From Verrucomicrobiia bacterium (GTDB lineage Bacteria > Verrucomicrobiota > Verrucomicrobiia > Limisphaerales > DASXHY01): a stretch of DNA of 41,445 bases. Positions 6,970 through 15,584 of the stretch are shown piece after piece. The position numbers and the translations under genes were made by a program. Location of the stretch: assembly GCA_035629175.1 (NCBI GenBank), contig DASPIL010000061.1, forward strand, positions 1 through 41,445. Direction: 5' to 3'. The notes beneath the pieces were generated by a model that did no database searches, was not told the origin of the DNA, and was given only the letters and a program-made list of their open reading frames with translations. How positions within the stretch are numbered: the first letter of the stretch is position 1; each line of letters begins with the position of its first letter.

Positions 6970-8967
6970 ATGCTGACTCTTTCCGGCATTTCGAAGGCTT
7001 ATGGCGAACGCGTCCTGTTCGCCGACGCCACGCTGCAGGTGAACCGCAACGACCGCATCGGCCTTGTCGGCCCGAACGGCGCGGGCAAATCCACCCTGCT
7101 CTCGTTGATCCTTGGGGAGGAAGAGGCGGATGCCGGCGAAGTTATTCTTGAACGCGGTGTTCGCATCGGGCATTTGCCGCAGGAGAGCATGCCTGTCGCA
7201 GACGAGACAGTGATTGAACTCGCAACCGCTTCGTCACCCGAATTCCTCAAGCTGCGCCGCATCATCAAAGCCTGGGACAACAACCATCCCGTGGAAGCGC
7301 TGCATCCTGAGGAAATCCACGATGACGTGCACGATCGCTTCAACGAGCTGGGTGGTTACCAACTCGAGGCGAAGGCGAAACAGATTCTTGCGGGCTTGAG
7401 CTTTCGGGAAACCGATTTCGAACGCCCGGCGCGCGAAATGAGCGGTGGCTGGGTCATGCGCGCGCATCTGGCGCGCCTGCTCGCAATGGAGCCCGACCTG
7501 CTGATTCTCGACGAGCCCACCAACCATCTCGACCTGGAGGCGCTCATCTGGTTCCAGGATTACCTGAAGAATTATCCGGGAGCGATCCTCGTCATTTCCC
7601 ACGATCGTGAATTCCTGAACCACCTTGTCGGGAGCATCGTGGAAATTCGACAAAGCCGCCTGATGCGTTACCGCGGCAACTATGACGAATACCTTGTTCA
7701 GCGCGAGGCGGCCGAGGAACAGTTGCTCGCGGCTTACAAGAATCAACAGCGCGAAATCGCAAGCCTGATGGACTTTGCAAACCGCTTCCGCGCCAAGGCT
7801 TCCAAGGCGTCGCAAGCGCAAAGCAAATTGAAGCAGATCGAACGGATGGACAAGATCGAGGCGCCCACCAGCGATGATCGAAAGGTGAGCTTCTCGTTTC
7901 CCCAGCCGCAACGGAGCGGCCAGCGCGTGATCCGGCTTCAAAACATTCGCTTCGGCTACCCGCTCTCGTCCGCGAGCAACCCGGGCGCACAGGGCGAGAA
8001 TTTGATTTATGAACGGCTCGCCTTCGAAGCGGAACGCGGACAGCGCATCGTCCTCGTCGGGCCGAACGGCGCCGGGAAATCGACGTTGTTAAAACTGCTG
8101 GGCGGCGTGCTTGAACCGCAGAATGGAATCAGAGAACTCGGTCACAACGTGAAATCCGGTTACTACTCGCAGTATCGGGTGGACATGCTCGACCTGAGCC
8201 GGACCGTGCTTGAGGAAGCTTTGGACACTCCGTCCCGTGTGACCGAACAATTCGTGCGCACATTGCTCGGCTCGTTCCTGTTTCAAGGTGACGATGTCTT
8301 CAAACGCGTGAGTGTCCTGAGCGGTGGCGAAAAGAGCCGCCTCGCTCTGGTGAAGCTGTTGCTCGATCCGCCCAACCTGCTGCTCATGGATGAACCCACG
8401 ACGCATCTAGACATGTCGAGCATCGACGCGCTGTTGTATGCGCTGGATCAATTTGAGGGAACCCTGATCTTCATCAGCCACGACGTCTATTTCATCCGCG
8501 CCCTGGCAAATCACGTGGTCCATGTGAACGCAGGCCGTCTTACCCCCTACCCTGGCGGCTATCAATATTACCTTGATAAAACCCGTGCCGGCTCGGCCCG
8601 GGCAGCGCTGACGGCGGGCGGGCAAGGACGCCGGATTGGAGAGCCTCCGCAGCGATCTGCGGTTGCCGTGACCGATGGTCTCTCGCGAAAGGATCAAAAA
8701 CGAATCGAAGCAGAACAGCGGCAGGCGCGATCCAAAGAACGGAAGTCGCAGCAACAGGCGGTGCATCAGCTTGAAAAGCAAATCCAGGCGCTGGAACAGA
8801 AGCAAAGCGAACTGACGGCCGAGTTGGAGAAACCAGAAACGTACGAAAAACCAGGACGCGCCAATCAGATCAACCGCGAACTTGTGGATGTGCAATCAGA
8901 ACTTGAGGAACTCACGCCGAAGTGGGAAGCAGCGGCGACGAGGCTCGCCACTCTGGACGCTGGATAG
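6970..8967 (+). CDS. ABC-F family ATP-binding protein
   Basis: A 665-residue soluble protein with two fused ABC domains and no membrane segments. Domain 1 has Walker A GPNGAGKST (34-42), signature MSGGW (157-161) and Walker B LLILDEPTNHLD (177-188). Domain 2 has Walker A GPNGAGKST (364-372), signature LSGGEKSR (450-457) and LLMDEPTTHLD (471-481). The linker between them (about 240-305) is the charged helical hairpin that reaches toward the ribosomal P-site tRNA in this family. A C-terminal coiled coil (about 577-660) resembles Uup/YdiF-type members. ABC-F proteins act on ribosomes; the exact subclass is not assigned. The frame is open upstream, but the ATG at 6970 (MLTLSGISKAYGE) starts exactly at domain 1. 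Confidence 0.93.
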   Translation: MLTLSGISKAYGERVLFADATLQVNRNDRIGLVGPNGAGKSTLLSLILGEEEADAGEVILERGVRIGHLPQESMPVADETVIELATASSPEFLKLRRIIKAWDNNHPVEALHPEEIHDDVHDRFNELGGYQLEAKAKQILAGLSFRETDFERPAREMSGGWVMRAHLARLLAMEPDLLILDEPTNHLDLEALIWFQDYLKNYPGAILVISHDREFLNHLVGSIVEIRQSRLMRYRGNYDEYLVQREAAEEQLLAAYKNQQREIASLMDFANRFRAKASKASQAQSKLKQIERMDKIEAPTSDDRKVSFSFPQPQRSGQRVIRLQNIRFGYPLSSASNPGAQGENLIYERLAFEAERGQRIVLVGPNGAGKSTLLKLLGGVLEPQNGIRELGHNVKSGYYSQYRVDMLDLSRTVLEEALDTPSRVTEQFVRTLLGSFLFQGDDVFKRVSVLSGGEKSRLALVKLLLDPPNLLLMDEPTTHLDMSSIDALLYALDQFEGTLIFISHDVYFIRALANHVVHVNAGRLTPYPGGYQYYLDKTRAGSARAALTAGGQGRRIGEPPQRSAVAVTDGLSRKDQKRIEAEQRQARSKERKSQQQAVHQLEKQIQALEQKQSELTAELEKPETYEKPGRANQINRELVDVQSELEELTPKWEAAATRLATLDAG

Positions 8968-9010
8968 GCATCTGCACGATGCGGTGGCGGGACGGCCACT
9001 CCGATGGCGT

Positions 9011-9817
9011 TCAGCCCGGCGTCATCCCGAATTGGCGCAGATACTTGATCGTGACGGTAAAATCCTTGGGCAGGGGCGATTGCATCACGACAGTTTCGCC
9101 CGTCACAGGATGCGTCAGTTCCAGTTGCTCCGCATGAAGGGCCACTCGCCCCATCAGGGGGCGTTCTTCTTTTCCAGGCTTCAGGACGTAATTCTTCTTC
9201 AAACTCGATAGGTACAGCGCCTTCCCCCCGTAGAGTGAATCGCCGACAATCGGCAATCCGAGGTGGCGGAGGTGAACGCGAATCTGATGGGTCCGGCCAG
9301 TCAGCGGCTCGCAACGAAGCAACGTAAAGCGGCTGAACTTTTCCATCACATGAACCACCGTGCGTGATCGTTTTCCGTTTTTCGGGTCGACGCGCATCAG
9401 ACCGATCCGCGTTGGGTGCGCTGCGAGTTTCTGGTCGATCTCCACCTCGTCCTGCGCGGGAGCGCCCCGCACCAGAGCCACATACTTCTTCAGCGGCTTC
9501 TCCGAGCCGAACAAGTTTGCCAACTGCACCAGGACTGGTTTGCTCTTGGCTAGAAGAATGATGCCGCTCGTTTCGAAGTCGAGGCGGTGGGCATTCATCA
9601 GGTAATCGAGCCCGCGCTCCTTTGCCCACGGTTTGGCCGCGGTGATACCCGCGTGCAGGAGCTTCATCAAGTTCGGACGATCGGGATCGTAACGGTCGGG
9701 CGACGTTAACAGGCCGCTCGGCTTGTCCACGGCGAGGAGGTGCTCGTCTTCGAACCGGACCGGAATTTCCCAGAACTCCCGGGTACCCGGCGACGACAGT
9801 TTGATTAACGGTTCCAC
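9011..9817 (-). CDS. RluA-family pseudouridine synthase
   Basis: A 268-residue RNA-modifying enzyme that converts uridine to pseudouridine. The catalytic motif HRLDFETSG is present with Asp80, together with VDKPSGLLTSP (about 30-40) and GRTHQIRVHLRHLGLPIVGD, both typical of the RluA/RluC/RluD group. No S4 domain precedes the catalytic domain, so it looks more like RluA or TruC than RluC/RluD; the target RNA cannot be told. The start codon is GTG at 9817, 17 bp after the stop of the foldase gene, which suggests an operon. The stop faces that of the ABC-F gene 43 bp away. Confidence 0.92.
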   Translation of the reverse strand: MEPLIKLSSPGTREFWEIPVRFEDEHLLAVDKPSGLLTSPDRYDPDRPNLMKLLHAGITAAKPWAKERGLDYLMNAHRLDFETSGIILLAKSKPVLVQLANLFGSEKPLKKYVALVRGAPAQDEVEIDQKLAAHPTRIGLMRVDPKNGKRSRTVVHVMEKFSRFTLLRCEPLTGRTHQIRVHLRHLGLPIVGDSLYGGKALYLSSLKKNYVLKPGKEERPLMGRVALHAEQLELTHPVTGETVVMQSPLPKDFTVTIKYLRQFGMTPG

Positions 9818-9834
9818 AACCGCCAGAGGGCGAA

Positions 9835-11511
9835 TCAGGAACGCGCGGCCCCGGTGCCGGCGGGAGCTTGCTGCTGCTGTTGTTGCTGCATCAGCGGTGT
9901 CTCGCGCAGCGATTTGCTTGCTTCAGCCTGCAGCCACGCATCAATGGCTTCACGGCGGCGTGCACGGCGGAACCGCTCGGTGTATTCAGGCAGGTCTGCC
10001 AAAATCCTGGATTCATCCAGTGGAACAAGTTTTTCAACGAACACAATGAAGCCGCCGTCCATGGTCGGAACAAACTCGGTGGCGGTTCCGGGCTCTATCA
10101 TGAATGCCGCCTGTTTGTATTGCGGAAGTGGCACATGCGCTTCCACCTGCGGCGCGTTCGTGGATGCAATTGAAAGCGGCTCGACTGCGACGCTGCGCAG
10201 GTTGGCCTGGGACACCAGTTCCGAGAAAGTCTTGCCTGCCTTCAAGCCTTCCTGAAGGACCCGGGAAAATTCTGAACCCGCGCGTCGCGCATTCTCCACC
10301 GCTTTGGTGCGGCGATAGTCGTCTGCCACCCGGTCCTTCACGGTGTCGTAGGACTGGGTCTCGACGGGCAATCGCTTCGCCAGGGCGATCACAAACACCG
10401 CATTTTCGCCGACCATGGGCCGATCAGCCAGCGGTTCCTCTTCGGTTAACCGAAAGGCAGTGGGAGCGAAGTTGGGTCCGACGTCCAATCCGTCCGGCCC
10501 ATTCTCCTGGTCGAAAGGCGCGGTTTGCTGCACCACGAAGTTATTCGTGCGCGCGGCTGTAAGGAAATCCTCAACGTTCGGCGTGCGTTCGCGGCTCAAC
10601 AGGTCATCCATAAATCGCTCCGCCGTTCGGTAGGCCGCCAGCAATGCCTGGTCGTGCCGGCGTTCCTCGCGCAGCTTCTGCCTGGCCTGTTCGGGGGCGA
10701 GGTCCGGAAACGCGTTGGTTCCGCGCTGCTGGTATTCCTGTTCGATCACCTCGTTCAGATTCGTGATCCCGAAAAGCTCCGTGTCGGCTTGCGCCAGGAA
10801 ATTGCTCGCGCTGAAAGTCACATAGTGCACCTGCACCCGTTCCGGCAGTTCATACAGATGCAATCGATTGGTGTAGAATTCCGTCAGGACCTCGGGGGTC
10901 GCCGCGGCAACACTCGTCTGGTAATTGGTGCCCGAATAGAACAGCGCGTGACTGACGATTTGCTGGTTTTCGCGCGTGAAGAGCGCGCGAGCTTCCTGGG
11001 GCGTCACAAGATCCCCCGGCAATCCAACGATTGAGAGCAACTGTTGCAGCGCAAGCTCATGACGCACGTAACGCGCAAAATCCTGCTCGGTGGCATGCGG
11101 CATCAACGCCCGCTTGACGAATTCCTCGAGCGGGACGGGGCGGCCGCCGCCTGCGCGCGAAAGAATGTTGTTCGCCGCCTGCGCCACAGCTTCGTCGCTC
11201 ACGTAGATGTTGTAATCCTTGAACTTCTTGATGAAAAACAACCGGATATACGTTTCCCGCTGCAGGTCAAAATTGGAGCGGCCGCTGGGCCACTCGCCCG
11301 TGCTCATGAAATAAGCAAGCATCGCTTCGCGTTCGGCATTCGCGTATTCGGGACGGGAAATTCGCTCCCCATCAATGTTGCCAAGCTGCCCAGCACTTGG
11401 ACGTCCACCTCCGTCTGAGGCCGGATTGAAAAAGATGACCAGGGAAACAATCATCACCCCGATGATCACGACCCACAGCCAAGTTTGATGTTTACGAATG
11501 GTCCCAAACAT
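9835..11511 (-). CDS. Membrane-anchored SurA/PpiD-like periplasmic foldase
   Basis: A 558-residue protein with the PpiD-like N-terminus MFGTIRKHQTWLWVVIIGVM, one membrane helix (about 12-29) and a large periplasmic part. The segment GQLGNIDGERISRPEYANAER is the SurA/PpiD N-terminal chaperone start, followed by helical DLQRETYIRLFFIKKFKDYNI. Two later regions (VPLPQYKQAAFMIEPGTATEF and EARALFTRENQQIVSHALFY) resemble parvulin or SurA flanks, but I do not see a complete parvulin active site. It may therefore be a chaperone without isomerase activity. The C-terminus has a seven-Gln run encoded by mixed CAG/CAA. ATG at 11511 is preferred over an upstream ATG at 11562 because it gives the normal membrane-anchor spacing. 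Confidence 0.78.
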   Translation of the reverse strand: MFGTIRKHQTWLWVVIIGVMIVSLVIFFNPASDGGGRPSAGQLGNIDGERISRPEYANAEREAMLAYFMSTGEWPSGRSNFDLQRETYIRLFFIKKFKDYNIYVSDEAVAQAANNILSRAGGGRPVPLEEFVKRALMPHATEQDFARYVRHELALQQLLSIVGLPGDLVTPQEARALFTRENQQIVSHALFYSGTNYQTSVAAATPEVLTEFYTNRLHLYELPERVQVHYVTFSASNFLAQADTELFGITNLNEVIEQEYQQRGTNAFPDLAPEQARQKLREERRHDQALLAAYRTAERFMDDLLSRERTPNVEDFLTAARTNNFVVQQTAPFDQENGPDGLDVGPNFAPTAFRLTEEEPLADRPMVGENAVFVIALAKRLPVETQSYDTVKDRVADDYRRTKAVENARRAGSEFSRVLQEGLKAGKTFSELVSQANLRSVAVEPLSIASTNAPQVEAHVPLPQYKQAAFMIEPGTATEFVPTMDGGFIVFVEKLVPLDESRILADLPEYTERFRRARRREAIDAWLQAEASKSLRETPLMQQQQQQQAPAGTGAARS

Positions 11512-11672
11512 AGATTTAAGAGTGCGAACCGTAACCAGCCCGTGAAAACCGGTCAAACGCAAAAGAACCCGCGGCCAAAGGCGCTCTGCCGACTTGGAAG
11601 CCGGCGATACAGTCCCGACTCGCCGGGAGAAACCTGCGCACGAGTTTCTTGCAGGGCCGGTAGAGGGATGAA

Positions 11673-12482
11673 CTAAAGTCCCAGCCGATGCAGCTGATCC
11701 CGATGGGACCGGGTGAGGGTGAGTTGCGCCCCGCCATGAAGAACGATCACATATTCACCGCGGGCAATTGGCCGGAGTTCACGAATATGGTCCATGTTGA
11801 CCAGTTCGCCGCGGTTGATCCTGAGGAATCGCCCGACAGGAAGACGCTGCTCCCAGTTGTTCATCGTGTCCCGGGAAAAATGGATCGAACGCCCAGCATG
11901 AAGCCGCACCCCGTCATCCGCGGCTTCAATCCATTCGATGTCGGACAGGTTCATGAGCAGGATCCGGCCGTCGGTTTTCACCGCGATCCGTTCGGGTGTT
12001 CCGGGATTTCGCCGCAGTGAGTGATTCTGCCGCTGTTCATCCAGCGTCTGGATGTGGCTGCGAGCACGCTGCAACGCCACCTGGAGGCGCTCCCGGCGGC
12101 ACGGCTTGATCAGGTAGTCCAACGCCTGGACGTCGAACGCCTTGTGCGCAAACTCCTCATTGGCCGTGACAAAGATGACAACCGGCTTGTGCTCGGGATC
12201 CAAATTTGAAACCACTCCAAATCCATCCATCTCGGGCATTTGCACATCGAGGAAAACGAGATCGGGATCCAATCGTTTGATCGCGGCGACGGCATCCAGC
12301 CCGTTCACTGCGGTGCCGACCAGCTCAATGTCTGCTTCTGCGCCGAGATAACGGCGCATTACCTCCCGCTCGAGTTGCTGGTCGTCCGCGACGAGTGTGC
12401 GAATCTTCCTGCCTGCTGCACCGGCAACAATCGCCGCGGGTGGCGTACAAGCAGACACTTCAGGCAGGGCAGCGGCAGTCAT
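11673..12482 (-). CDS. LytTR-type response regulator
   Basis: From the ATG at 12482 the product has 269 residues. A receiver domain starts at KIRTLVADDQQLEREVMRR, with the phospho-acceptor Asp in LVFLDVQMPEMDG (about residue 79), a Thr in FVTANEE and a Lys in LIKPCRRERL. It is followed by a LytTR DNA-binding domain (about 165-265), recognisable from RIAVKTDGRILLMNLSDIEWIEAADD and GRFLRINRGELVNMDHIREL. LytTR regulators usually pair with a membrane histidine kinase of the LytS/AlgZ type; none is adjacent. A GTG at 12545 would add 21 residues without domain content. It precedes the foldase gene by 161 bp on the same strand. Confidence 0.9.
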   Translation of the reverse strand: MTAAALPEVSACTPPAAIVAGAAGRKIRTLVADDQQLEREVMRRYLGAEADIELVGTAVNGLDAVAAIKRLDPDLVFLDVQMPEMDGFGVVSNLDPEHKPVVIFVTANEEFAHKAFDVQALDYLIKPCRRERLQVALQRARSHIQTLDEQRQNHSLRRNPGTPERIAVKTDGRILLMNLSDIEWIEAADDGVRLHAGRSIHFSRDTMNNWEQRLPVGRFLRINRGELVNMDHIRELRPIARGEYVIVLHGGAQLTLTRSHRDQLHRLGL

Positions 12483-12681
12483 ATGGTCAGGCAACAGGTT
12501 CGGTTGCCCCAGATCATCAGGCTGCGGCCGGGATCCGCACAACACGCGGGACTACGGAAACTCGTCCGATGCTTTACGGAACGATCCCGCCTGCGGACAT
12601 TTTCAGACGCTTCCACCTGAGCATTCACCGCTGGTGCGCGAGGAAGGGTAGACCGCTTGATGCCTGCGCGCCTTTAGCTGT

Positions 12682-13782
12682 TCACGCGGGTTCCTGTTGC
12701 GTCAGACAGTGAAGCGATCCAAAACCGAGGACGAGATCAACAGCATGGATTCCAACCACGGGGCGATCCTTGAACAAGTCACCGAGGATCCCAAGCGCGA
12801 TCCGATCATTCACGTCATTGAACGTCGGCACGATCACGCACGCATTACAGATGTAGAAATTGGCGTAACTTGCGGGGAGCCGCCAGTCGCCGTAATGCAG
12901 TGGCGACGGCATCGGCAGCGCAACCACCTCGGGCCTTGAGCCGTCCTCAAGGCGCAGGTCCTGGACGCGTTCCCAGTTCTCAGCGAGCGGGTTGTAATTG
13001 ATGTCCTTCCGATTCTTCTCCTGGATCAACACCAAGGTCTTGCGATCGGTAAAGCGCGCGATGTCGTCGATGTGCCCGTGTGTGTCGTCACCCACCGGCC
13101 CGTTCAAAAGCCAGAGGACATTTTTCACGCCGAGATATTTCCGGAACGTTTCATCATACTGGGCGCGCGTCATACCAGGATTGCGCACCTGGATCTTGGG
13201 ATGTTGGTAGCATTCCTCGGTGGTGAGCAGTGTTCCGCTGCCGTTCACCTCAATGCCGCCGCCTTCAACGACAAACTTCTTTCCGTTGAACTGCGCGTCG
13301 AACAGCGGCCGCTTCAGGAACTTAGAGGCGACCTCGGGCACGCGCGTGTCCTTCTGCCAGTCATCGTATTTGGCCCACGCATTGAAATGGAAATGAACAA
13401 TGGCCTTGTCCTGCTTTGAATTGGCTCCCTTCGATTTCCGTTTCAGCTTCACGTGGATTGGCCCGCTGTCGCGCGTCCAGCCCCGATTCGTCGGATGCAC
13501 GATGAAATCGATCTGCCGAAGGTCGCAGTTCGCGCGCTTGAGGTAGCTGGCTGCGAGCTTTTGTTCGCTGGCGTGGCGAATCAGGATGCGAACACGTTCG
13601 CCCGGCGAAATCTTGCGCACCATTTCGCCGTACACCCAGCGAATGGTGTCGATCTTATCCGGCCAATCCGTTTCGTTGTGCGGCCAGCCCAGCCATGTCG
13701 CCGCGTGCTTATCCCATTCTGCAGGCATGGAATATCCGAGTTCCGCGGGCGTCGTGTTCGTGATGCGTTCTGCGTTTGCCAT
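12682..13782 (-). CDS. aguA: Agmatine deiminase family protein
   Basis: A 366-residue guanidino-modifying enzyme of the agmatine deiminase/peptidyl-arginine deiminase fold, which converts agmatine to N-carbamoylputrescine and ammonia. Diagnostic segments are MPAEWDKHAATWLGWPHNETDWP at the start, NRGWTRDSGPIHV, VEGGGIEVNGSGTLLTTEEC, GDDTHGHIDDIARF with the catalytic His, and the C-terminal FGSLHCLTQQ with nucleophile Cys359. The frame is open to 13866, but ATG at 13782 places the enzyme start at the conserved position. The usual partner N-carbamoylputrescine amidase (aguB) is not in the window, so the role in polyamine synthesis is inferred from the family. Confidence 0.9.
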   Translation of the reverse strand: MANAERITNTTPAELGYSMPAEWDKHAATWLGWPHNETDWPDKIDTIRWVYGEMVRKISPGERVRILIRHASEQKLAASYLKRANCDLRQIDFIVHPTNRGWTRDSGPIHVKLKRKSKGANSKQDKAIVHFHFNAWAKYDDWQKDTRVPEVASKFLKRPLFDAQFNGKKFVVEGGGIEVNGSGTLLTTEECYQHPKIQVRNPGMTRAQYDETFRKYLGVKNVLWLLNGPVGDDTHGHIDDIARFTDRKTLVLIQEKNRKDINYNPLAENWERVQDLRLEDGSRPEVVALPMPSPLHYGDWRLPASYANFYICNACVIVPTFNDVNDRIALGILGDLFKDRPVVGIHAVDLVLGFGSLHCLTQQEPA

Positions 13783-13970
13783 AAAATCCGCGCGGAAGAT
13801 AAGACCTTTTGACGGCTTGTCGATGGACAATCGCCTTCCAGTGCAAGGCGCGCGGCAACAGGTCACATTCGCTGTTTGCGGGTGAAGTGTGCCTGGGGAG
13901 AAATGAATAAGCCGCAGGTAGCGGAGATTCTTCCGCGCTCCTGCACGGGAACCGCGCTAACAACCACGCG

Positions 13971-15476
13971 CTACTGTCCAGCCGTCGCCAACTCTTCTTC
14001 GAAATCCACGATCTGCTTGATCTGTGTAAGAAACCAGCGATCGATCTTCGTCAGGTTGAAAATCTCGTCGACGCTGAAACCCGCGCGCATGGCGTGTCGA
14101 ATAAAAAAGATTCGCTCCGCATTCGGCACCGTCAGTTTCCGGCTGATCACGTCGCGCGGGAGGATTTCACGGTCGCCGTATACTTCGGTTCCGATGCGCC
14201 AGGGTTTCCCATCGCCACCCAGTCCGTAACGTCCAATCTCCAGCGAGCGCAAACACTTCTGCAAACTCTCCTTGAACGTGCGCCCGATCGCCATCGCCTC
14301 ACCCACGCTCTTCATCTGCGTGGTCAAGGTTGGATCGGCTTGCGGAAACTTCTCGAACGCAAAGCGCGGGATCTTGGTGACCACGTAATCAATCGTCGGC
14401 TCAAAGCTCGCGGGTGTTTCGCGTGTGATGTCGTTCTTGATCTCATCGAGCAGGTATCCCACCGCAAGCTTTGCGGCGATTTTCGCGATTGGAAACCCGG
14501 TTGCCTTGGAGGCGAGAGCCGAACTGCGGCTGACGCGCGGGTTCATCTCGATGATAACCATGCGGCCGTTGTCCGGGTTCACGCCGAACTGGATGTTCGA
14601 TCCACCGGTTTCAACGCCGACCGCGCGAATCACCGCGAAACTCTGGTCGCGCATGATCTGGTATTCCTTGTCCGTCAGTGTCTGGATCGGCGCGACCGTG
14701 ATTGAATCGCCCGTGTGAACCCCCATGGGATCGAAATTCTCGATCGAGCAGATGATCACGCAGTTGTCTGCCTTGTCCCGCATGACCTCCATCTCGTATT
14801 CCTTCCAGCCGAGCAGCGATTCCTCGATCAGGATTTCAGAGACGGGCGATAGTTCCATGCCGCGCTTGGCGATTTCCTCGAACTCGTCGCGATTATACGC
14901 AATGCCCCCGCCTGTGCCGCCGAGCGTAAACGCAGGGCGAATGATCAAGGGCAGGCGCCCAACCTTTTCCGCAACCGCACGAGCCTCTTCCATCGTGTGC
15001 GCCGTTCCCGAAATCGGAACGTCCAGGCCGATGCTGAGCATGAGCTGCTTGAACGCCTCGCGATTTTCGCCCTTGTGAATGGCTTCCGCCTTCGCGCCGA
15101 TCATCTCCACGTCATGCCGCTCCAGGGCGCCATTCTTATGCAGGGCCATCGCAGTGTTCAGCGCGGTCTGCCCGCCGAGGGTTGGCAGCAGCACGAGCTT
15201 GCCGGGCGCGCCCATCCGCGCCATCTCCGCCTTTTCGCGCACAATGATCTTCTCCACGCAGTCGGGCGTGATTGGCTCAATGTAGGTGCGATCGGCGAAC
15301 TCCGGGTCCGTCATGATGGTCGCCGGGTTCGAATTCACGAGCACCACGCGGTAACCCTCCTCCTTCAGCGCCTTGCAGGCCTGAACGCCGGAGTAATCGA
15401 ATTCAACTGCCTGGCCGATGATGATCGGTCCGGCGCCGATGATCAGCACGCTATGGATGTCGTTGCGCTTGGGCAT
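13971..15476 (-). CDS. carB: Carbamoyl-phosphate synthase large subunit, N-terminal half only
   Basis: A 501-residue protein corresponding to the first half of CarB. It contains the carboxyphosphate-forming ATP-grasp domain ([78 protein letters not shown]) and the start of the oligomerisation domain ([23 protein letters not shown]). It then ends with TAG. Full CarB has about 1,070 residues in most bacteria. The next 188 bp show no trace of the C-terminal carbamoyl-phosphate-forming half, and aguA follows. Natural split CarB proteins are known (for example Methanocaldococcus and Aquifex), with a break in this same region. I infer a separate carB C-terminal gene elsewhere in the genome; truncation is the alternative. 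The product feeds arginine and pyrimidine synthesis. Confidence 0.9.
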   Translation of the reverse strand: MPKRNDIHSVLIIGAGPIIIGQAVEFDYSGVQACKALKEEGYRVVLVNSNPATIMTDPEFADRTYIEPITPDCVEKIIVREKAEMARMGAPGKLVLLPTLGGQTALNTAMALHKNGALERHDVEMIGAKAEAIHKGENREAFKQLMLSIGLDVPISGTAHTMEEARAVAEKVGRLPLIIRPAFTLGGTGGGIAYNRDEFEEIAKRGMELSPVSEILIEESLLGWKEYEMEVMRDKADNCVIICSIENFDPMGVHTGDSITVAPIQTLTDKEYQIMRDQSFAVIRAVGVETGGSNIQFGVNPDNGRMVIIEMNPRVSRSSALASKATGFPIAKIAAKLAVGYLLDEIKNDITRETPASFEPTIDYVVTKIPRFAFEKFPQADPTLTTQMKSVGEAMAIGRTFKESLQKCLRSLEIGRYGLGGDGKPWRIGTEVYGDREILPRDVISRKLTVPNAERIFFIRHAMRAGFSVDEIFNLTKIDRWFLTQIKQIVDFEEELATAGQ

Positions 15477-15584
15477 AGTTCAAACGCCGGAGAGTGAATC
15501 GGAATTCGCATCGCAAGTGAAGGAAAAAGGACTTTCATGCCGGGCCGCTGCGCAGACCAGAAAAACCAAACCCACCGCAGGCGG

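Noticed and set aside
8984-8999. Weak hairpin GTGGC / GCCAC between the ABC-F and RluA genes
   Set aside because: Only 5 bp of stem and no T tract, so it is not called a terminator.
8865-9629. Minus-strand open frame (254 codons) overlapping the RluA-type gene
   Set aside because: It shares the strand but is a different frame of the pseudouridine synthase; Arg/Pro/Ser-rich with no motif.
10134-10145. TGGCAC stretch resembling a sigma-54 -24 element
   Set aside because: It lies inside the foldase gene and has no TTGC at the right spacing.
13832-13850. Hairpin CGCCTT / AAGGCG upstream of aguA
   Set aside because: A 6-bp stem with a 7-base loop, no family match to the other repeats and possible by chance.
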